Source of the DNA: Promethearchaeota archaeon | Lineage (GTDB): Archaea > Asgardarchaeota > Lokiarchaeia > Sigynarchaeales > SOKP01 | Length of the DNA: 64,000 nt | Assembly (NCBI GenBank): GCA_019894875.1 | Contig: JAGXNR010000003.1 | Location: 25,390-89,389, forward strand | Direction of reading: 5' to 3' | Shown: in pieces, positions 25,610 to 34,003 of the stretch | Numbering within the stretch: the first letter of the stretch is position 1 | Layout of the letters: every line of letters begins with the position of its first letter | Made by a program: the position numbers and the translations under genes | The notes under the pieces: generated by a model | Databases searched by the model: none | Told to the model about the DNA's origin: nothing | Seen by the model: the letters and a program-made list of their open reading frames with translations, nothing else

Positions 25610-26719
25610 TTATTGATTTATAAATTTAAAATAAAATTTTTCGAGTTTTTCCCCCACTGAGTCCCAAGAATATCTCTTTATAAATTCTCGAGCTTTTTCT
25701 AACATATCCTTTGTTCTTACCTCATCTTTCAATACATTCACAATTTTTTGAGCTAATTGCTGAGGTCTCCTTGGAGGTACAAATATAGCGTTATCTTGCA
25801 AAATTTCTTTATAAGCAATCATTGAAGAACAAATTACAGGTGTCCCACAAGCAATGGCTTCAATAGGAGTTAAACCAAATCCTTCAGAAGCAAATGAATA
25901 GGTAACAAAAACATCTCCCATTGAATAATAATGTGGCAACTTTTGGTCTTCCACATAACCAACAAAATGTATGTCTGTATATTTGATTTTCCAGTCTTCA
26001 TATTTTTTTGCCATCTGAAAATCAGGTGTACCGCCAATAACTAAGTTAAGATCAGGAATTTCCTTCTTTGCTATATAATATGCTGCTATAATGTCATCTA
26101 CTCCTTTATAAAAAGCTATCCTCCCGATGTATAATATCACAGGGCCATCTATTTTCATATTCTCTCTTAATTTCTCTGCTTCTTGTGGATAGGGCATAAA
26201 TTTTTCATCAATACTAAGATAATGATTGTAAATCTTGTTTATATCAACCTTTGGTATGAAATATTTTATCTCTCTTTTAATAAATTCAGAATCTGTTGTA
26301 ATAAGTGAAGCTTTGTGTACTGCTAACTTAATTAAATATTTTTCAAGGGGTATTTTAGTAAAGCTTGTTTCAAAAGGACCTAAATCATGAATAGTAGTGA
26401 TGAATTTCTTCCGATTAGATAAAATAATTGGGAGAGTACCTTTAGGTGCATTTCCATGAAAAATATCAAAATCATGGCTATTGATATATTTAATTGCTTT
26501 AAAAATAAATTGTGGTGCCCAAAGAAAGCGTTTTTGTATTAGATTAAACTGAATAATATCCGGATCATTGAGATCGATGTTCCATTTCCCTGTAATCAGT
26601 TTAACATTATGACCTTGTTTCCTAAGGTAATCAAACATCCCTCTAAAAGCTATTCCTGCTCCGTCTTGACTATCTGGAGCAATCGTTAAAGAAACAAGGC
26701 AGATATTCAATTTCTCCAT
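25610..26719 (-). CDS. Family GT4 glycosyltransferase
   Basis: A 369-aa GT-B enzyme. The N-terminal acceptor domain begins with LVSLTIAPDSQDGAGIAFRGMFDYL. The C-terminal domain has VILYIGRIAFYKGVDDIIAAY, the donor-binding FVTYSFASEGFGLTPIEAIACGTPVI with the E-x7-E signature, and a closing alpha-helix (YSWDSVGEKLEKFY). It is a retaining sugar transferase using an NDP-sugar donor. The acceptor is unknown, probably a lipid-linked glycan or surface polymer. It is 8 bp downstream of the MetAP2 gene. Confidence 0.85.
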   Translation of the reverse strand: MEKLNICLVSLTIAPDSQDGAGIAFRGMFDYLRKQGHNVKLITGKWNIDLNDPDIIQFNLIQKRFLWAPQFIFKAIKYINSHDFDIFHGNAPKGTLPIILSNRKKFITTIHDLGPFETSFTKIPLEKYLIKLAVHKASLITTDSEFIKREIKYFIPKVDINKIYNHYLSIDEKFMPYPQEAEKLRENMKIDGPVILYIGRIAFYKGVDDIIAAYYIAKKEIPDLNLVIGGTPDFQMAKKYEDWKIKYTDIHFVGYVEDQKLPHYYSMGDVFVTYSFASEGFGLTPIEAIACGTPVICSSMIAYKEILQDNAIFVPPRRPQQLAQKIVNVLKDEVRTKDMLEKAREFIKRYSWDSVGEKLEKFYFKFINQ

Positions 26720-26727
26720 AATTGTTT

Positions 26728-27705
26728 TTAAGTCAATAGTTCATACCCGTCTTCGGTAACCAAAATTGTTTCCTCGATCTGAGCTACAAAGGTTCCTTTC
26801 TTTTCTGATAATACAAAGTGTGCTTGTAACTTCCCTTGTTGTACTAATTCTTGCAGTCCAAATGCCACACCCATTCTAAATTCTTTTGCTAGCCATCTTT
26901 CAGCAAAAGGTAAAGTTTGGTAATTTTTATTGACGAAACCTAATAGTTGCTTAGAAGTTTTTCTACGTAAAGGAACTCTTCCAGAGTATGGATTTAATTC
27001 ATAGATGTGTGAGTATTGTGTATTATGAACTGAACCTTCACCTGTGCTAGCAAATATTTCTATCGAAAACACCTCTCCTTCTTCCATTATATCTCCTCCC
27101 TGAGAGCCCAATTCAGGTAATTGTTTTTTCCCATGAACCGTCCATCTCTCAATTTGATGCCCACCAAGTTCTTTAATTGGATTGTAGTTGAAACCCTTGA
27201 CAATACTTTCAATTTTCTGCCCTATCTCTTTTGTATTCACTTTTGGCTTTACAATCAATTTCGCTGCATCTAGTGCAACCTCAGTAGCTTGAATTATATT
27301 TTCAAGCGAATTATCGTCACTCAAATTAATAGTAAAGGCCGTATCAACAATGTAACCTTCAATATGAACACCCAAATCAATTTTAACTAAATCTCCCTCT
27401 TTAATTAATAACTCATCATCCTTTAAGGGAGAAGTATAATGTGCTGCGATATTATTTATACATAGGTTTACTGGAAATGCACATGATCCGTTTAATTCTT
27501 CAATTTTAGCTTCAGTAGTTGAAACAATATATAATGCTTTAACACCTGCTTTAATTTTCGGTTTTATGTACTCTTTCACATCTTGAGCTATTTTTCCCGC
27601 TTTTCTTAAAGACTCAATTTTTATTTTTTCTTCTTCTTCCTTTTCTAACTCTTCCTTTCTTTTTTCTTCTTGAGATTTATTATTTGTTTTTTGATTCTCA
27701 GTCAT
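26728..27705 (-). CDS. map: Methionine aminopeptidase type 2
   Basis: A 325-aa dinuclear metalloprotease that removes the initiator Met. All five metal ligands of the pita-bread fold are visible: D110 and D121 (KIDLGVHIEGYIVDTAF), H183 (GGHQIERW), E216 (FSIEIFAS) and E311 (AQIEETILV). The substrate-contacting H89 (AAHYTSP) is also present. The 60-residue helical insertion before the last strand makes it type 2, the archaeal/eukaryotic form. The N-terminal 40 residues are a lysine/glutamate-rich extension, reminiscent of the charged N-terminal region of eukaryotic MetAP2 and absent from many archaeal enzymes. Confidence 0.92.
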   Translation of the reverse strand: MTENQKTNNKSQEEKRKEELEKEEEEKIKIESLRKAGKIAQDVKEYIKPKIKAGVKALYIVSTTEAKIEELNGSCAFPVNLCINNIAAHYTSPLKDDELLIKEGDLVKIDLGVHIEGYIVDTAFTINLSDDNSLENIIQATEVALDAAKLIVKPKVNTKEIGQKIESIVKGFNYNPIKELGGHQIERWTVHGKKQLPELGSQGGDIMEEGEVFSIEIFASTGEGSVHNTQYSHIYELNPYSGRVPLRRKTSKQLLGFVNKNYQTLPFAERWLAKEFRMGVAFGLQELVQQGKLQAHFVLSEKKGTFVAQIEETILVTEDGYELLT

Positions 27706-27861
27706 TGAAATTACTAATATGGACTTCGATAAAAATATTTTTTAAATATGAATTAACTTTAATATTAAAGTGAATATTAAAATTAGATCAAAAATAAAAA
27801 TAATTTTATAATATAATTTTCTTATTAGAATATTAAGTACTTATTTCAAGTTGATTATTTT

Positions 27862-28233
27862 TTGAGTGAAAACATCGCTGAACTTACTGATCTTTTACGA
27901 CAAATGGAAGCAGTAAATCCTAATATTCAAGGTTCAGCAATTGTGAGTGTTCAAGGCCTCCCGATATGTAGTGCGCTTGCAAGGGATGTGAATGATGGGA
28001 TAGTAAGTGCGATGAGTGCCGCCATTCTAAGCGTTTCTGAACGTGCTGTAGAAGAGCTTGCTCGAGGAGATTTGAAGCGAATATTAATAGAAGGTGTTGA
28101 TGGCATCATAATATTGTCTAAAGCCGGAGAAAACGCTATTTTATGTACTCTAGCTAGAAGTGACGCTTCACTTGGAATGGTCTTCTTAAATATCCAAAGT
28201 GTTTCTAACAAAATAGCTGAATTATTAGATTAG
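27862..28233 (+). CDS. Roadblock/LC7 domain protein
   Basis: A 123-aa single-domain protein of the Roadblock/LC7 (MglB-like) family: helix LTDLLRQMEAVNPNIQGSAIVSVQGLPICS, then ERAVEELARGDLKRILIEGVDGIIIL and AILCTLARSDASLGMVF. These proteins dimerise and regulate or scaffold small Ras-like GTPases, and Asgard genomes encode many. The likely start is TTG at 27862. No ATG precedes the conserved helix. A Ras-like GTPase is encoded 30 kb away, and TRAPP/V4R-like genes lie just downstream. Confidence 0.88.
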   Translation: MSENIAELTDLLRQMEAVNPNIQGSAIVSVQGLPICSALARDVNDGIVSAMSAAILSVSERAVEELARGDLKRILIEGVDGIIILSKAGENAILCTLARSDASLGMVFLNIQSVSNKIAELLD

Positions 28234-28304
28234 ACGCTTTTATGTAAATTTATCTTAATATAAGAAATTTTAATTTCTAAAAATCTATATCCGTTTGTAA
28301 TTAT

Positions 28305-29756
28305 ATGACACATTCAAATCATTTACTTGAGGAGCTTAAAATAAAGCTATCAGTTTCAAAAGATATGAAATCTCTTGAAAGAAATTACTATGATGGATTA
28401 GCAAACTGCCTTAAACTTGGAAACTTTGATAGTTTCAGAAAGTTATTTGATGCTTCAGTTGATTTTAATATATTTATTGAAGTAAAAAAAATCCCTAAAC
28501 GATTTGAGTTGATTTCTAAATTAATCTTAGATTGTACTGAAAGAATATCAACTGAATACCAAACGTCAGCTCTGGGAGAACAAATCGACATTTTAAGATT
28601 TTGCAATGAATTTAACCTATTTGAAAAAGAATTAACTGAAGCTGAAAGTATTCTAATCGAAAAAATCAGAGCTGATAATCTATTTATTGCAAACTTAATT
28701 GATTTATTTGGTAGAGTAACTGATTCGTTTATTTCTTATGTATATTCAGGGTTACCTCGAGATCTGTACGACCATTTCATGAGCAGATCAAATGAGTACT
28801 TCTCTGATAGAGAACAATTTATGCACTATATTAAAAACAATTTTTTTAACCAATATACTATATATGGATTAAGCGTGAGATATCTAAGCTCTAAAGAACA
28901 ATTTATTGATACTTTCAAGAAATATTATTACTCTTCAAAAAACCTAGAGAATCGAGAACAATCAATAGCTAAATCTAAAGGGCAGAAATTCATTGAATTT
29001 AATGTAATTTATCGAACAATTTACTATGGTGGTGAAGAAGATCATGAATATCGTGAAATCAAAAAACATTTTGTATCACCTGACAATATTCTAAGAAATT
29101 TAGATAATATTATGGCAGATGATAACTATAATTTTTATAGCATTTCGATGGTTCTTCTTGGAGGTTTAGGGCCACAAGGTTTGGGTTTTACATATTCTAC
29201 ACCTAAAGGAGAAATCATTGAAATTTGTTCAGATCAGAAAGAATCTGAAGCGATCATAATAAAATTTAAACAATTTTTAAGAAATAAATTCCTGAGCAAA
29301 TTGGATAAGGAATTATCAAAATTAGGTCTAATAATTGGTACTAGGCAGAGAATCATTGATTTTTTATCAGAGATTCTAAGTAATAAGGAAATAGTTAACT
29401 ACTATGATAGAGATTCAATTTTGAAAAAAATTAGATACAAATTGTACCAGATTGATGGTTTTCAACAAATAAATACATCTGAATTAGAAGATATTATAAA
29501 TAAAATTTCTAAAGCTGTTACCCTTATCCTTAGAAAGATCAAATTAAAAGATCAATTTATAACACGTATGGATTTAGTTGAAAAAGGGAAAATCAAATCT
29601 GAAGATATAGCAAAACTAACAAGCTTAAAAGGAAAATCACATTACGATGTCTTACGAGAACGATTTTTTTATCAATACATAGTTGATTGGTTCTATGATG
29701 TACACCTTGAAGAAAAGGAAAAGAACAATAAAAAAAATTCAAAGGTTACTTTCTAA
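28305..29756 (+). CDS. Unrecognised 483-aa alpha-helical protein
   Basis: A soluble, lysine/glutamate-rich protein with no signal peptide or membrane segment. I recognise no family. The N-terminal half is helical. A central beta-like patch (SMVLLGGLGPQGLGFTYST, then GEIIEICSDQKES) looks like a small alpha/beta domain. The tail is charged. It follows the Roadblock gene by 71 bp on the same strand, and its last 11 bases overlap the 3' end of the convergent V4R-domain gene. The context hints at the small-GTPase/vesicle-like system but does not prove it. Confidence 0.6.
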   Translation: MTHSNHLLEELKIKLSVSKDMKSLERNYYDGLANCLKLGNFDSFRKLFDASVDFNIFIEVKKIPKRFELISKLILDCTERISTEYQTSALGEQIDILRFCNEFNLFEKELTEAESILIEKIRADNLFIANLIDLFGRVTDSFISYVYSGLPRDLYDHFMSRSNEYFSDREQFMHYIKNNFFNQYTIYGLSVRYLSSKEQFIDTFKKYYYSSKNLENREQSIAKSKGQKFIEFNVIYRTIYYGGEEDHEYREIKKHFVSPDNILRNLDNIMADDNYNFYSISMVLLGGLGPQGLGFTYSTPKGEIIEICSDQKESEAIIIKFKQFLRNKFLSKLDKELSKLGLIIGTRQRIIDFLSEILSNKEIVNYYDRDSILKKIRYKLYQIDGFQQINTSELEDIINKISKAVTLILRKIKLKDQFITRMDLVEKGKIKSEDIAKLTSLKGKSHYDVLRERFFYQYIVDWFYDVHLEEKEKNNKKNSKVTF

Positions 29757-31215
29757 TCTCTTCGATCTGATCAAAGATGTTATCAAACCTCTCCCTTATT
29801 GAGCCATATAATCCTTCTTCTTCAGATATAACCGAATTTATTGCTGTTTTCAACCCATAATGGCTTTCTGAAATTAAGACTCGAATCGGCAAAGTAAGAA
29901 TATCAGTGATGATCATCAGCATTTCTTGAAGGATATTGATAATATGTGGTACTCTTTGACGGGTTTTATCAGCAGTGGTTGAATCCGATGATACTAATCC
30001 ATCTTCTCTTTCTTTATTTAATTCTTCCCACACATTTTCTTTTAATTCGGTGAAGGCAATTCCTAAATGTTCAAGGGCCATTTGAGCGCCCTCAAAAAGT
30101 AAATTTATTGTATCCCTTCCTGTGAACTTTTTAATATTATCAACCATTTCTTCTGGCGCTAATCCTTCTAGAAAATTTACGAGTAATTCATTATAATCTC
30201 GGATCACATCTAGCGGGATGAATAATAAAACCATTTCTTTAACTTGTTTAAACATATATCCAAAAACTTTAGCAAACCACTCATTCTTGAGAGATCTTTC
30301 TAATATTCCACCATATTCGTTTAAAAGATGTACTCCTAGATATCCAATTATTCTAATCATATCGTCCTCATAATTTCTAAAATAATCAAAAAAATGATCA
30401 GGTTCCATGTTCAATTTATCTCTAATAATATCAGAAACACGTCCCTTGATGGTTTCAAGTGGCTCATCAAGGTACTCCTCTAGTTTATCAATCGATATAA
30501 CATCTTGGAGTTTATCAATAATATCAAGTTTGGTTTCCTGAACAATTTCTTCTTCTAAAGCTTCCCCAAAATAAGCGTTTATTATTTTTTTTTCTTGATC
30601 TTTTGATTCCATAAGTTCTTTCCATTCTTTGTAGTCATATATTTTACAGATAAATTGTAGTGAATCTCCACCCCTTGCCATGCAGTTTTGTTCAGTTATT
30701 TGAATTCTATAATCATTTCGTTTTACTTTTAGTATAAAATTAGCAACACTTTCTAGCATCCCACATAGTCCACAAGCTAATCCATTTGTGTTCTCATTCT
30801 CAATTTTACTAAAATCAAAGGTATCTTCAAGATCTTGACCGTAACCCGCACATATAGGACAATGACTGATTTTCATTACATAATCATTATATTTTGAATC
30901 CTCTTTAGAAATTTCTTCATAAGAATAATCATCTAATTCTGTTCCAAATACAACAACCCAAAGAATCTCGAAATATTCTAAGATCTTTTTAGGAGATCCT
31001 GGCATAAATTTAAAAATGCTTGAATGACGTTCACATGATTCGTATCCAGATCTCTTGCCAATTTCCTTAAGAATTGCAATACTATCTTCTTCTTTTTTGG
31101 TAATTTCGTTTATCTCCTTAAGGATTTCCCGATAAAGTAGAGTATAAAATAGAGCGTTCGTAGAATGCCCAAATACTTTAGTAATTTTTTTCATTAACCA
31201 TTGAAAAGCACCCAT
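29746..31215 (-). CDS. V4R/TRAPP-like domain protein, 489 aa
   Basis: The N-terminal region contains a V4R-type (4-vinyl-reductase, TRAPP-fold) domain at roughly 30-200. ISHCPICAGYGQDLED, then ACGLCGMLESVANFIL, then EQNCMARGGDSLQFICKI, give the conserved cysteines and the terminal C-x-GG-x2-F strand pattern. The remainder (about 230-490) is helical with no recognised domain. An upstream in-frame start exists at 31260, but ATG 31215 is chosen because GGAGGGG lies 5 nt before it. It follows the TRAPP-like gene by 2 bp, so the two are translationally coupled and may form a heteromer like TRAPP subunits. Confidence 0.6.
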   Translation of the reverse strand: MGAFQWLMKKITKVFGHSTNALFYTLLYREILKEINEITKKEEDSIAILKEIGKRSGYESCERHSSIFKFMPGSPKKILEYFEILWVVVFGTELDDYSYEEISKEDSKYNDYVMKISHCPICAGYGQDLEDTFDFSKIENENTNGLACGLCGMLESVANFILKVKRNDYRIQITEQNCMARGGDSLQFICKIYDYKEWKELMESKDQEKKIINAYFGEALEEEIVQETKLDIIDKLQDVISIDKLEEYLDEPLETIKGRVSDIIRDKLNMEPDHFFDYFRNYEDDMIRIIGYLGVHLLNEYGGILERSLKNEWFAKVFGYMFKQVKEMVLLFIPLDVIRDYNELLVNFLEGLAPEEMVDNIKKFTGRDTINLLFEGAQMALEHLGIAFTELKENVWEELNKEREDGLVSSDSTTADKTRQRVPHIINILQEMLMIITDILTLPIRVLISESHYGLKTAINSVISEEEGLYGSIRERFDNIFDQIEEIRK

Positions 31216-31217
31216 TT

Positions 31218-31745
31218 TTACCCCTCCTCTCCAATTTTGTATTTGTATACTTGAATACACACTTTATTCCCATATGCTTGAGATTCTGATACTTCCAATG
31301 GTTCTATAAATACAGAAGATATATCTTTACCCTCTTCATTGATAAGATTTATGATTTCAGAAACCATTCCTAATATTATCTCACACCCTGCGATTTCTAC
31401 ATCATCATATTGATATTTGCATAAAGCACATTTTTGATCTTGAACTTTAATTAATTTTTCATTGTCAACTATTTCAATAGAAACAGAACTATTGAGGATT
31501 TTTTGATAAATAGTTGTAATAACATCTTTTAAATTAGAAATCTTAACTCGATCTGTTGGTTTCCAGTATCTGATGTAGGTTCTGGCAATGTTTTTTCCCA
31601 TCTTCCTTAATTTAATATTTAAATCCGTCACCCCATTTTTCCCCATGAATCGAGCTAACTCATAAACAGCGTTTCTCATTTGGTTCATGGTTACATCCGT
31701 TTGTGTTAGATCTGCTCTTGAATAATTCATCTTTCTATTATGCAA
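31218..31745 (-). CDS. Bet3/TRAPP-like (V4R superfamily) small protein
   Basis: A 175-aa protein with the alpha/beta arrangement of TRAPP Bet3-type and V4R domains. An N-terminal helix RNAVYELARFMGKNGV is followed by LRKMGKNIARTYIRYWKP (the counterpart of the Bet3 G-y-x-G helix), the pair of strands around CALCKYQYDDVEIAGCEIILGMVSEII, and a closing strand VCIQVYKYKIG. In eukaryotes TRAPP is the GEF for Rab1 in vesicle tethering, and TRAPP-domain proteins are an Asgard eukaryote-signature group. The function here is inferred only. It abuts the V4R-domain gene downstream. Confidence 0.55.
   Translation of the reverse strand: MHNRKMNYSRADLTQTDVTMNQMRNAVYELARFMGKNGVTDLNIKLRKMGKNIARTYIRYWKPTDRVKISNLKDVITTIYQKILNSSVSIEIVDNEKLIKVQDQKCALCKYQYDDVEIAGCEIILGMVSEIINLINEEGKDISSVFIEPLEVSESQAYGNKVCIQVYKYKIGEEG
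31221..31227 (-). promoter_or_regulatory. Strong Shine-Dalgarno deciding the start of the V4R-domain gene
   Basis: GGAGGGG on the minus strand lies inside the last codons of the TRAPP-like gene, 5 nt before ATG 31215. It favours that ATG over the longer frame opening at 31260. Confidence 0.7.
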
Positions 31746-31940
31746 TCCTATGTTAAATTTAATATTGAAAAAATAGCATTAAATAAAAAATTTGTAATCT
31801 ATTTAACAGATTATTCGTATGATTTCTTACAAATTAATTAGTAAGTCTAAACAAGAAAGGGATGATCGATTTATTAAATTGAGATTTTTTATATATAAAC
31901 AAAAAAATGAAATAAAAAAGTAAGGTATTCCTTACAATAA

Positions 31941-32327
31941 CTACATTTGGTCAATTATCTGTCTTAAAATCGGCTCTCCGGCAGCTCCCACCATCAATCC
32001 ATTTCTTACCAGCATTTGACCTTGAACTTCTATTGGGTGATTTATAAGTTCGCCGTTTTTGAAAAAGAGTAATGTCGGAATTGCAGTAATTCCAAATCTT
32101 TCCCCGAGTGGTCTATTTTTATCTAAGTCTTCTTTTAGTAACTTAATTAAACCTTCTTGCTTCAGTTTTTCAAGAACAGGGCTAACGAATTTGCAAGGTC
32201 CACACCAATCCTGTTTGAGTGATATGTTCACTCAAATTTCAGTGTAAACATCTAAAATAACCTTGCCTTCTTTTAAGTCATCGGTGATTTCAAGTCCAAA
32301 TTCTTTTAGTTCATCTATATTAGTCAT
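31941..32327 (-). CDS. trxA: Thioredoxin, interrupted by an in-frame 30-nt hairpin carrying TGA
   Basis: ATG 32327 starts MTNIDELKEFGLEITDDL and KVILDVYTE. The frame then meets ATT TGA. After ten codons it resumes with WCGPCKFVSPVLEKL, FGITAIPTLLFFKNG and the rest of a normal thioredoxin. Omitting 32208-32237 gives an uninterrupted 118-aa protein in which the beta-strand VYTE runs directly into the WCGPC active site, exactly as in thioredoxins, with the cis-Pro at AIPT. The insert is a perfect 9-bp hairpin and fits a BHB intron (see its entry). Without splicing, the ORF from GTG 32231 lacks the first beta strands and would hardly fold. The alternative is a recently broken gene. The redox role is disulfide reduction. 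Confidence 0.75.
32208..32237 (-). other. Putative bulge-helix-bulge mRNA intron in thioredoxin
   Basis: The insert contains TTTGAGTGA / TCACTCAAA (9 bp, perfect) around loop ACATA. On the exon side the bulges are AAA (5') and ATT (3'), separated by helix ACTG/CAGG with one mismatch. Cutting after the second base of each bulge removes exactly 30 nt and joins GAA to TGG, keeping frame. Dimensions are identical to those of the tRNA-Gln intron at 21052-21081. Confidence 0.6.
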
Positions 32328-32570
32328 TATAATTCAAATTTTGTGTGTTTTACAATTAGTTTTATTTTTGTTATATAATTGTGCGAATAAATATTTAATT
32401 GCTTTTATTGATTTCATTTAGAATTTAAAAATTTTAATGCTAAAAAACCAACAAATTAAAGCAATATTTATCCCATAATTTCTAGTTTAAAAATTGAAAT
32501 TTAAAAGAATTAATTTTAAAATCGACAATAAGTTATACTAGATAATAATAAGATAAACAGATCAGTTCAA

Positions 32571-33074
32571 ATGGCAACTATAGATTTTGAATTCAGAAAC
32601 CTAATTCTTGGAAATGAGATTGGTAATACATTAGCATATTGTTATCAATGTGCAACTTGTAGTGGAGCATGTCCGGTAGCGCAAGTTACTGAGGGTAGAT
32701 ATAACCCAAGACGTTTAATTTTAGATGCACTGTTAGGTCTTAAAGAGAAAATATTTGGGCCAGAAAATGCATTTAATATTTGGGGATGTACTGTATGTGA
32801 CACTTGCGATGAAGTTTGTCCCCAAAAAGTTGAGCTAACAGAAATCTTCACTATCTTAAAAAATATGAGTGTAGAGAGAGGTGAAGCACCTGCTCATTAT
32901 ACGGGTCAAGCCTCAACAGTGCTGGAACATGGGAAGGCAATTCCAATGCAACCTGCCATAGAAAGAAGGCGTACACAATTAGGTTTGCCAGCGATAATGG
33001 CTCCTGATATGGATGAAGTAACAAAGCTTTTAAAAGCCACAAAATTACCTGAGAAACTTCCAAAAACTGCATAA
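32571..33074 (+). CDS. hdrC: Heterodisulfide reductase subunit C-like ferredoxin
   Basis: A 167-aa protein with two [4Fe-4S] motifs: CYQCATCSGACP (25-36 region) and CTVCDTCDEVCP, spaced as in HdrC. NPRRLILDALLG between them is the HdrC signature. HdrC passes electrons between HdrB and the flavin-based HdrA in heterodisulfide or bifurcating complexes. No hdrA or hdrB lies in the window, so its partners are encoded elsewhere. The gene stands alone, 130 bp before tpiA. Confidence 0.85.
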   Translation: MATIDFEFRNLILGNEIGNTLAYCYQCATCSGACPVAQVTEGRYNPRRLILDALLGLKEKIFGPENAFNIWGCTVCDTCDEVCPQKVELTEIFTILKNMSVERGEAPAHYTGQASTVLEHGKAIPMQPAIERRRTQLGLPAIMAPDMDEVTKLLKATKLPEKLPKTA

Positions 33075-33205
33075 ACTTCGCTTTTTCTTCTTGACTTTAT
33101 TTTTTTAAAAAGTTTTCATTAGAGTTTAATAGTCTCTGTATCTTAATTGATTTATAACGAAAATTAGTATAATTAATATTAAAAAATATTTTAAGGTTAA
33201 ATAAG

Positions 33206-33976
33206 ATGAGAAAACCAATAGTTGGGGGAAATTGGAAGATGAATAGAGGTACACCGAAAGAATCTAAAGAAATGTTGATAAGTTTTGTCCCTCTGATGAA
33301 AAATGTATTAAATGTTGATGTTGTAATCGCACCACCATTTACAGGATTGATAAGTACTTATGAAATTATAAAACATACAAATATTAAACTTGGAGCTCAG
33401 AATATGTATTTTGAAGAACAAGGAGCCTTTACAGGGGAAATATCACCAATATTTTTAAAGGAAATTGGGGTGGAATATGTAATTCTTGGACATAGTGAAA
33501 GGAGAAATATTTTCAATGAATCAGATGAATTGGTAAATAAGAAATTGAAAAAATCTTTAATGATCGGTTTAAAACCTATTGTGTGTATTGGGGAGCACCT
33601 TGAAGAAAGAGAAGCAGGAAAAACAAAAGACATAATAGAAAACCAAGTGAAGGGATCTTTTAAGGATCTTACGAGTGATCAGATGATTCAAACCGTAATA
33701 GCATATGAACCAATCTGGGCAATAGGTACAGGAAAAACCGCGACTCCCGAGGAGGCAGAGGAGATTCACATGTTTATTCGTGAATTAATTTCTCAAAAAT
33801 ATAACCAAGAGACAGCAGATTCAGTAAGGATACAATATGGGGGATCTATAAAGCCACAAAATGCTGAAATCCTATTTAGCAAAGAGAATATTGATGGTGG
33901 TTTAGTTGGTGGTGCTTCTCTTCAATCAGAGTCCCTAGCTGAGATAGTGTTAGCTGCTGAAAAAAGTATTCAATAA
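33206..33976 (+). CDS. tpiA: Triosephosphate isomerase, bacterial/eukaryotic length class
   Basis: A 256-aa TIM barrel interconverting dihydroxyacetone phosphate and glyceraldehyde-3-phosphate. The catalytic blocks are visible: GGNWKMN (Lys), VILGHSERR (His), AYEPIWAIGTGKTATP (Glu and flexible loop 6), and YGGSIKPQN with GGLVGGASL for phosphate binding. Archaeal TPIs are typically about 225 residues with a shortened barrel. Length and wording of these motifs instead match the bacterial/eukaryotic class, suggesting acquisition from bacteria. Start ATG 33206 is the only sensible one. Confidence 0.93.
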   Translation: MRKPIVGGNWKMNRGTPKESKEMLISFVPLMKNVLNVDVVIAPPFTGLISTYEIIKHTNIKLGAQNMYFEEQGAFTGEISPIFLKEIGVEYVILGHSERRNIFNESDELVNKKLKKSLMIGLKPIVCIGEHLEEREAGKTKDIIENQVKGSFKDLTSDQMIQTVIAYEPIWAIGTGKTATPEEAEEIHMFIRELISQKYNQETADSVRIQYGGSIKPQNAEILFSKENIDGGLVGGASLQSESLAEIVLAAEKSIQ

Positions 33977-34003
33977 TCTTATATCTCTTGAATTTTAAGA
34001 TTT

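Noticed and set aside
31941..32231. Stand-alone short thioredoxin starting at GTG 32231
   Set aside because: It would lack the first helix and strands of the fold, which are encoded in frame immediately upstream of the insert.
32232..32234. TGA in thioredoxin as a selenocysteine codon with the nearby hairpin as SECIS
   Set aside because: The codon lies in a ten-codon segment that does not exist in thioredoxins, before an intact WCGPC. The hairpin lacks the GA-rich internal loop of archaeal SECIS elements, which normally lie in UTRs.
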